From Acidobacteriota bacterium (GTDB lineage Bacteria; Acidobacteriota; UBA6911; JACQSX01), in NCBI GenBank assembly GCA_016199665.1, contig JACQGG010000071.1:1-9489 (forward strand): DNA of 9,489 nt, given 5' to 3'. This document shows, piece after piece, positions 5,988 through 9,489 of this stretch. The notes under the pieces are model-generated. The model was given only the letters and a program-made list of their open reading frames with translations, was not told the origin of the DNA and ran no database searches. Position 1 is the first letter of the stretch, and each line of letters begins with the position of its first letter. Made by a program: the position numbers and the translations under genes.

Positions 5988-7160
5988 ATGCTGCGTTTTC
6001 TGACTGCGGGCGAATCCCACGGAAAAGGACTGGTGGTCGTGCTGGAGGGAATGCCGGCCGGCGTTCCATTCGATATCGAATCCATCCACTACGACCTGAA
6101 GCGACGCCAGGGCGGCTACGGACGCGGCGGCAGGATGAAGATCGAGACCGATCAGATCGACCTCATGTCTGGAGTTCGCTTGGGCCGGACGATGGGCGGC
6201 CCGGTGGCGTTTCTGATCTGGAACAAAGACTGGCAGAACTGGCAGGAGGCGATGTCGGCGCTGGAGCCCGTTCCGCCCGAACGGCAGCGCTCGGTAACGC
6301 GGCCCCGCCCCGGTCACGCCGACCTGACCGGCGCGCTCAAGTATAACTTTCGCGACATCCGCAACGTCCTGGAGCGGAGCAGCGCCCGAGAAACGACGGC
6401 GCGCGTGGCGGTGGGGGCCATTTGCAAGCTTCTCCTGAACCCTTTCGGCCTTCAGTTTTTCAGCCATACCGTATCCATCCAGGAAGTCGAAGTCAGGCTG
6501 GATTCAATGCCCGAGTTTGACGCGCGCCTTGGAGAGAAAATTGAAAGTTCACCGGTCCGTTGCATCGATCCGGAGACGGGAACGCGGATGGTGGCCCTCA
6601 TTGACAAGGCCATTGCCGAGGGAGACTCCGTGGGCGGCTCATTTGAGGTGCGGGTCGTCGGGGCTCCTCCGGGCCTCGGCTCGTTTGTGCATTGGGATCG
6701 GAAGCTGGATGGCCGGCTGGCCCAGGCCATGCTTTCCATTAACGCGGTCAAAGGGGTCGAAATCGGCTCCGTTCCGGATCGGGCGGAAAGAACAGGGACC
6801 GCGTTCCATGATGAGATCTTCTATGACAAGGAGCGCCGGCGCTTTCGCCGCGGCTCCAATCGCGCCGGGGGCATCGAAGGGGGGATGAGCACCGGAGAAG
6901 ACATCGTAGTGCGGGTGCACATCAAGCCGATTCCCACGCTGAGGCGCCCGCTCCGCTCCGTGGACATCCAGACCAAGGAACCCTTTGACGCCGTTTACGA
7001 GCGGTCCGATACTTGTGTGGTTCCGGCGGCCGGGGTCATCGGAGAAGCCATGGCAGCCGTGATTCTGGCTTCGGCCTTCCTGGAAAAGTTCGGCGGCGAC
7101 TCGCTGGAGGAAACAACCCGCAACTATCGCGGCTATTGCGAACAGCTTGAGAAGTTTTGA
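5988..7160 (+). CDS. aroC: chorismate synthase
   Basis: Predicted 390-residue cytoplasmic enzyme converting 5-enolpyruvylshikimate-3-phosphate to chorismate with reduced FMN, the last common step to aromatic amino acids. The N-terminus MLRFLTAGESHGKGL is the classical family start. RPRPGHADLTGALKY contains conserved His110, ERSSARETTARVA begins at residue 129, and the GGIEGGMSTGEDI segment is present near residue 300. Length fits the roughly 390-residue bacterial type. The start is certain from homology even though no Shine-Dalgarno motif precedes it. A good promoter lies 31-59 nt upstream of the start codon. Its TGA overlaps the ATG of fmt (TGATG), so the two are probably co-transcribed. It is divergent from the lipid-transport operon. 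Confidence 0.95.
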   Translation: MLRFLTAGESHGKGLVVVLEGMPAGVPFDIESIHYDLKRRQGGYGRGGRMKIETDQIDLMSGVRLGRTMGGPVAFLIWNKDWQNWQEAMSALEPVPPERQRSVTRPRPGHADLTGALKYNFRDIRNVLERSSARETTARVAVGAICKLLLNPFGLQFFSHTVSIQEVEVRLDSMPEFDARLGEKIESSPVRCIDPETGTRMVALIDKAIAEGDSVGGSFEVRVVGAPPGLGSFVHWDRKLDGRLAQAMLSINAVKGVEIGSVPDRAERTGTAFHDEIFYDKERRRFRRGSNRAGGIEGGMSTGEDIVVRVHIKPIPTLRRPLRSVDIQTKEPFDAVYERSDTCVVPAAGVIGEAMAAVILASAFLEKFGGDSLEETTRNYRGYCEQLEKF

Positions 7161-8113
7161 TGGTTCCACGGATCGTCTTTGTGGGAACTCCGGAGTTTGC
7201 CGTTCCCAGTCTTGAAGCGCTGGTCGGCTGGAACAAAGAGGCGGTTGTCGCCGCCGTCTCGCAGCCCGACAGGCCGCAAGGAAGACACCGGCCGATTATT
7301 GAAACACCGGTCAAGCGAGCCGCACGGAAGCGCGGCTTGCCGATCCTTCAGCCGGTCCGGATCAAAAGCCCCGAAGCGCGCCCGCTCATCGAAAGCCTCG
7401 CCCCGGACCTTGTCATTGTCGTCGCCTACGGGCAGATCCTCCCGAAGTGGCTGCTGGATATCCCGCGGTTCGGGGCGCTTAATGTTCATGCCTCTCTGCT
7501 GCCGCGATACCGGGGCGCGGCTCCTCTGCAGCGCGCCCTGCTCAACGGAGAGCGCGCCACCGGCATCACGCTGATGCGGATGGATGAGGGAATGGACACG
7601 GGCCCGGTGATCAGCCAGGTGGCGTTTTCCATTGGGGACAACGAGACGGCGGGAGAATTGGCGTCGAGGGCGAGTATTCTAGCCGCAGACTTTCTCCTGG
7701 CGGAACTTCCCGGATACCTCGACGGCCGGAAGAAGCCCCTCCCGCAAGACTCCAGCCAGGCCACTTACGCCCCGTTGCTGCGAAAGGAAGAAGGAGCGAT
7801 GCAGTTTGAGCTTCTCCATACAGAGCTGCACAACCGAGTTCGCGCGATGAATCCCTGGCCGACGGCGTGGTGTCAGTGCCAGGGTCAGGCGTTGATGGTC
7901 CATCGGACCCGGCTGCCAGCCGCCGCTGCCGGCGCTGCCGGCCGAATCCCAGGCGAGCTGATCGGGTTTGATCGAGATGCCATGGTCGTGCAGTGTGGAA
8001 CCGGCCGGATCGCTCTCTGGCAGGTGCAGGCTCCAGGGAAGAGAATCGTGTCGGGTCGCGACCTTGCCAACGGCCTGCGTCTGGAGGCCGGGTTTCGGTT
8101 CACGAATGGCTGA
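7160..8113 (+). CDS. fmt: methionyl-tRNA formyltransferase
   Basis: Predicted 317-residue enzyme that formylates Met-tRNAfMet with 10-formyl-tetrahydrofolate for translation initiation. IVFVGTPEFAVPSLEAL forms the N-terminus. The catalytic block ALNVHASLLPRYRGAAPLQ carries Asn108 and His110, and MDEGMDTGPV carries Asp146. These three fall exactly at the E. coli Fmt catalytic positions (N108, H110, D146) when translation starts at ATG 7160. That supports this start over the TTG at 7157. The C-terminal OB-like domain (about residue 205 onward) includes NRVRAMNPWPTAW. Length is normal. It overlaps aroC by one base. The usual partner def (peptide deformylase) is not adjacent in this window. A heptamer repeat array begins 3 bp after the stop, with no terminator between. 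Confidence 0.95.
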   Translation: MVPRIVFVGTPEFAVPSLEALVGWNKEAVVAAVSQPDRPQGRHRPIIETPVKRAARKRGLPILQPVRIKSPEARPLIESLAPDLVIVVAYGQILPKWLLDIPRFGALNVHASLLPRYRGAAPLQRALLNGERATGITLMRMDEGMDTGPVISQVAFSIGDNETAGELASRASILAADFLLAELPGYLDGRKKPLPQDSSQATYAPLLRKEEGAMQFELLHTELHNRVRAMNPWPTAWCQCQGQALMVHRTRLPAAAAGAAGRIPGELIGFDRDAMVVQCGTGRIALWQVQAPGKRIVSGRDLANGLRLEAGFRFTNG

Positions 8114-8116
8114 GGG

Positions 8117-8221
8117 GATTGCGGATTGCGGATTGCGGAATGCGGAATGCGGAATGAAGGAAAGTCGCGGGGAATTGGGGAATGCGGATTGCGGATTGCG
8201 GAATGCGGAATGCGGAATGAA
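8117..8221. repeat. intergenic heptamer tandem array (GATTGCG / GAATGCG), 15 units in phase
   Basis: Read in 7-bp steps from 8117 the array gives three GATTGCG, two GAATGCG and one GAATGAA (to 8158). Three degenerate heptamers follow (8159-8179), then GAATGCG, two GATTGCG, two GAATGCG and GAATGAA (8180-8221). The whole 105 bp is exactly 15 x 7, so the central degenerate part keeps the phase. A 35-bp block (8124-8158) recurs identically at 8187-8221, offset 63 bp. Units differ by one T/A at position 3. It is not self-complementary, so it is neither a terminator nor a CRISPR. Similar heptamer runs are, to my recollection, scattered in intergenic DNA of several uncultured phyla. Confidence 0.9.
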
Positions 8222-8333
8222 CTAACCATGTTATTATTGTGCCCCTATGATTTTGTGAAATCGCTACCCTCCATCCTGTCTTCATAAAAGTTTACCGGCA
8301 CGCAGGGGTCAAAAATAGGCGAACAGGGGCTAG
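8222..8333. other. non-coding stretch between the heptamer array and a coding remnant
   Basis: I see no gene here. It is more AT-rich at its start than the flanking genes. It holds a short direct repeat, CAGGGG, at 8302-8307 and 8324-8329 (22-bp period), the first copy followed by an A-run. No target-site duplication or transposon end could be defined, although this would be a plausible junction between core and accessory DNA. Confidence 0.3.
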
Positions 8334-8501
8334 TGCGCTGCTCTGGGTTTCACGGCGGCTGGACAGCCATTGCATTTTCAAGTATCGTTTGCCGAGTCGG
8401 ATTTGGCGAAGATCATCACGATTTATGGGAAGTTGGATTGCATCCTGAACTACGACATCAAATACCGCCCCGGCCGCGCTGCCGAAATCGAGCAGGAATG
8501 A
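8334..8501 (+). pseudogene. possible C-terminal coding remnant of unknown family
   Basis: The frame is open from just after an in-frame TAG (8331-8333) to TGA at 8499-8501 (55 codons). The translation looks protein-like, with segments such as FAESDLAKIITIYGKLD and a KYRPGRAAEIEQE end. There is no ATG start, although TTG 8370 is possible, and no ribosome binding site. It could be the 3' end of a gene lost when the upstream DNA was rearranged. I do not recognise the family. It ends 28 nt before the MNT gene. Confidence 0.3.
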
Positions 8502-8528
8502 GGGTTGCAGGCAGAGGCGGTTTGCGTG

Positions 8529-8852
8529 ATGATAAATGCCATGAACGTCGCCGAATTGCCCATCCAGATTGACCGCGAGAAGATCGCGGAGTTCTGCCGC
8601 GCGCACGGTATCCGCAAGTTGAGCCTGTTCGGTTCGGTCTTGCGGGATGACTTCGACCCACAACGCAGCGACGTGGACGTGCTGGCGGAGTTACTGCCCA
8701 GCGCGAGGCCCGGCTGGGACTTCTTCGGGTGGCATGAGGATCTCGCGCCGATCATCGGACGCAAGGTGGACCTGCACACGCCCAACAGTTTGAGCGAGTA
8801 TTTTCGCGATGAAGTTCTGAACGAGGCGTTGACTGTCTATGAGCAGGCATGA
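8529..8852 (+). CDS. MNT-type minimal nucleotidyltransferase, antitoxin of a MNT/HEPN pair
   Basis: Predicted 107-residue protein of the nucleotidyltransferase beta-superfamily (MntA-like). LFGSVLRDDF followed by RSDVDV gives the full GS-x10-D-x-D motif: Gly35, Ser36, Asp48, Asp50. GRKVDLHTP provides the third acidic residue, Asp81, so the enzyme looks active. In studied type VII systems MntA neutralises the HEPN toxin by transferring AMP to a tyrosine next to its catalytic motif. ATG 8529 is preferred; TTG 8505 upstream and ATG 8541 (MNVAELP) downstream are alternatives, with only a weak AGAGG 11 nt before 8529. It overlaps the HEPN gene by 14 nt, which implies coupled translation. Confidence 0.85.
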   Translation: MINAMNVAELPIQIDREKIAEFCRAHGIRKLSLFGSVLRDDFDPQRSDVDVLAELLPSARPGWDFFGWHEDLAPIIGRKVDLHTPNSLSEYFRDEVLNEALTVYEQA

Positions 8853-9198
8853 CCCCAAGGTGACGCTGCGGCAGGTGGCTGATCATGCGCGTCGGGCACA
8901 GGAGCTTTGCACCCAAAACACGTTGGCGGGAATGGTGAGCGACTGGCAAAAGCGGGCGGCGTTCGAGCGCATAATGGAAGTTCTGGGCGAAGGAGTGAAG
9001 CGGTTGCCGCCGGAACTGACGGCGCGGTATCCGGCGGTGGACTGGCGCGGCATCGCCGGGATGCGGGATCGCGTGAGCTACGGTTATGACGCGATTGATT
9101 ATGATCTGCTGTGGCAGGCGGTGGAGACGCGTGTGCCCGGATTGCTCGTCACGGTCGAGCAGATGCTGAAGGAACTGGAAAACCCTCCCGCCAGGTGA
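8839..9198 (+). CDS. HepT-like HEPN-domain protein (DUF86), catalytic His replaced by Tyr
   Basis: Predicted 119-residue helical protein of the HepT/DUF86 family. Family features are the N-terminal helices, the LGEGVKRLPPEL block (49-60, usually GEA) and VDWRGIAGMRDRV (67-79). In family toxins the RNase motif reads R-x4-H-x-Y, usually R(N/D)xxxHxY. Here it is RDRVSYGY: Arg76 and Tyr83 remain, but the His position is Tyr81 (TAC at 9079-9081, one transition from CAC). HEPN RNases need this His, so the protein is probably not an active ribonuclease. Tyr83, the position that MntA modifies in the studied system, is kept. It is co-translated with the MNT gene. It may be an inactivated toxin or a HEPN protein with a non-nuclease role. 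Confidence 0.85.
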   Translation: MSRHDPKVTLRQVADHARRAQELCTQNTLAGMVSDWQKRAAFERIMEVLGEGVKRLPPELTARYPAVDWRGIAGMRDRVSYGYDAIDYDLLWQAVETRVPGLLVTVEQMLKELENPPAR

Positions 9199-9230
9199 AG
9201 CAAACTGGTCGCGCGCGAAAACGAGGAGGA

Positions 9231-9482
9231 ATGCCCCCTATCGCGCTTGACTCCGCTGACGCCTGTTATCCCGCGAAATGTCGCGAACGCATGGGTGGCG
9301 ATGCCCCCGCACGACTGTCCGCCCTCGGCAACCTCGACCTGCTCGCATTGCCCAAGACCGCGATCTTCTGCTCCGCCCGTTGTCCAGGCCACGTCATTCT
9401 GACAGCCTACGACCAAGCCGAACGCCTCACCCAGCGGCTCACCAAATGGAGCGTCCCCTTTTCCACGCTGCGAAAAGCCTGA
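9231..9482 (+). CDS. short DprA/Smf-like protein, probably truncated
   Basis: Predicted 83-residue ORF starting at ATG 9231, directly after a GAGGAGGA purine run, 33 nt downstream of the HEPN gene. ACYPAKCRERMGG and LSALGNLDLLALPKTAIFCS (30-49) resemble the start of the DprA/Smf Rossmann fold. There a YP-x-L segment and a G-N-x2-LL segment precede the VGSR nucleotide-binding loop, here FCSARCPG (46-53). In the family the fold continues for another 150 or more residues, with a conserved SGFHSP-type segment soon after. Here the sequence diverges after AYDQAERL and stops at TGA 9480-9482. A frameshift near the CCCCTTTT run (9455-9462), insertion of unrelated DNA, or a genuine mini-protein are all possible. 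The assignment is moderate. Confidence 0.45.
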   Translation: MPPIALDSADACYPAKCRERMGGDAPARLSALGNLDLLALPKTAIFCSARCPGHVILTAYDQAERLTQRLTKWSVPFSTLRKA

Positions 9483-9489
9483 AGGGACA

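Noticed and set aside
6639..7169. Minus-strand open frame (176 codons) opposite aroC
   Set aside because: aroC is unambiguous on the other strand; the antisense frame has no protein-like pattern.
8117..8221. CRISPR array
   Set aside because: Units are 7 bp with no unique spacers and no cas genes are near.
7968..8225. Open frame running from fmt through the heptamer array, with a periodic Cys-Gly-Leu-Arg-Asn-Ala-Glu translation
   Set aside because: The repeated peptide is only the translated heptamer; 7-bp repeats leave several frames open on both strands. No start site or homology supports a gene.
9111..9230. Earlier start of the DprA-like ORF inside the HEPN gene
   Set aside because: The extra residues are an out-of-frame reading of the HEPN coding region; ATG 9231 has a purine-rich leader and begins just before the family-like segment.

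Overview
The window looks like chromosomal DNA from a GC-rich, diderm (Gram-negative type) bacterium. The diderm call rests on a complete MlaE-MlaF-MlaD type lipid-transport cassette. The long MCE protein with a tandem-repeat tail and the intergenic GATTGCG/GAATGCG heptamer arrays suggest an uncultured lineage in the Acidobacteriota/Verrucomicrobiota range. That taxonomic guess is inference and weak.

Layout. (1) 1-74 is the 3' end of an unidentified plus-strand gene. (2) 246-1152 holds two half-length EamA/DMT transporter genes, 1 nt apart and in different frames; together they equal one normal 10-TM DMT transporter. (3) 5825 down to 1166 is a tight minus-strand operon of five genes: mlaE-like permease, mlaF-like ATPase, mlaD-like MCE protein, a CDP-alcohol phosphatidyltransferase and an ornithine cyclodeaminase/mu-crystallin family protein. 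Gaps are 2, 12, 3 and 11 nt. (4) 5826-5987 is a compact divergent control region with a good sigma70-like promoter in each direction and an 18-bp palindrome reaching both -35 boxes. (5) 5988-8113 is aroC (chorismate synthase) overlapping fmt (Met-tRNA formyltransferase) by one base. (6) 8117-8221 is a 15-unit heptamer array placed 3 bp after the fmt stop. (7) 8222-9489 is an accessory-looking stretch: a coding remnant, a MNT/HEPN toxin-antitoxin pair whose HEPN protein lacks the catalytic histidine, and a short DprA-like ORF that appears truncated.

How the parts work together. The first three minus-strand genes would form an ABC machine moving lipids between membranes: MlaE permease, MlaF ATPase and MlaD anchored substrate-binding ring. 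The fourth makes a phospholipid or phospholipid precursor from a CDP-activated lipid, so lipid synthesis and trafficking are co-transcribed. The fifth, an NAD(P)-dependent amino- or imino-acid enzyme, has no obvious role in that pathway and is the most unusual member. aroC and fmt are housekeeping genes. The 3' kilobase resembles a site where mobile or defence-related genes accumulate and decay.

The most notable points are the operon linking lipid transport, head-group synthesis and an OCD-family enzyme; the split DMT transporter; the HEPN protein with His replaced by Tyr but the partner nucleotidyltransferase intact; the MCE protein with a coiled-coil insertion and 34-residue repeats; and the phase-locked heptamer array.
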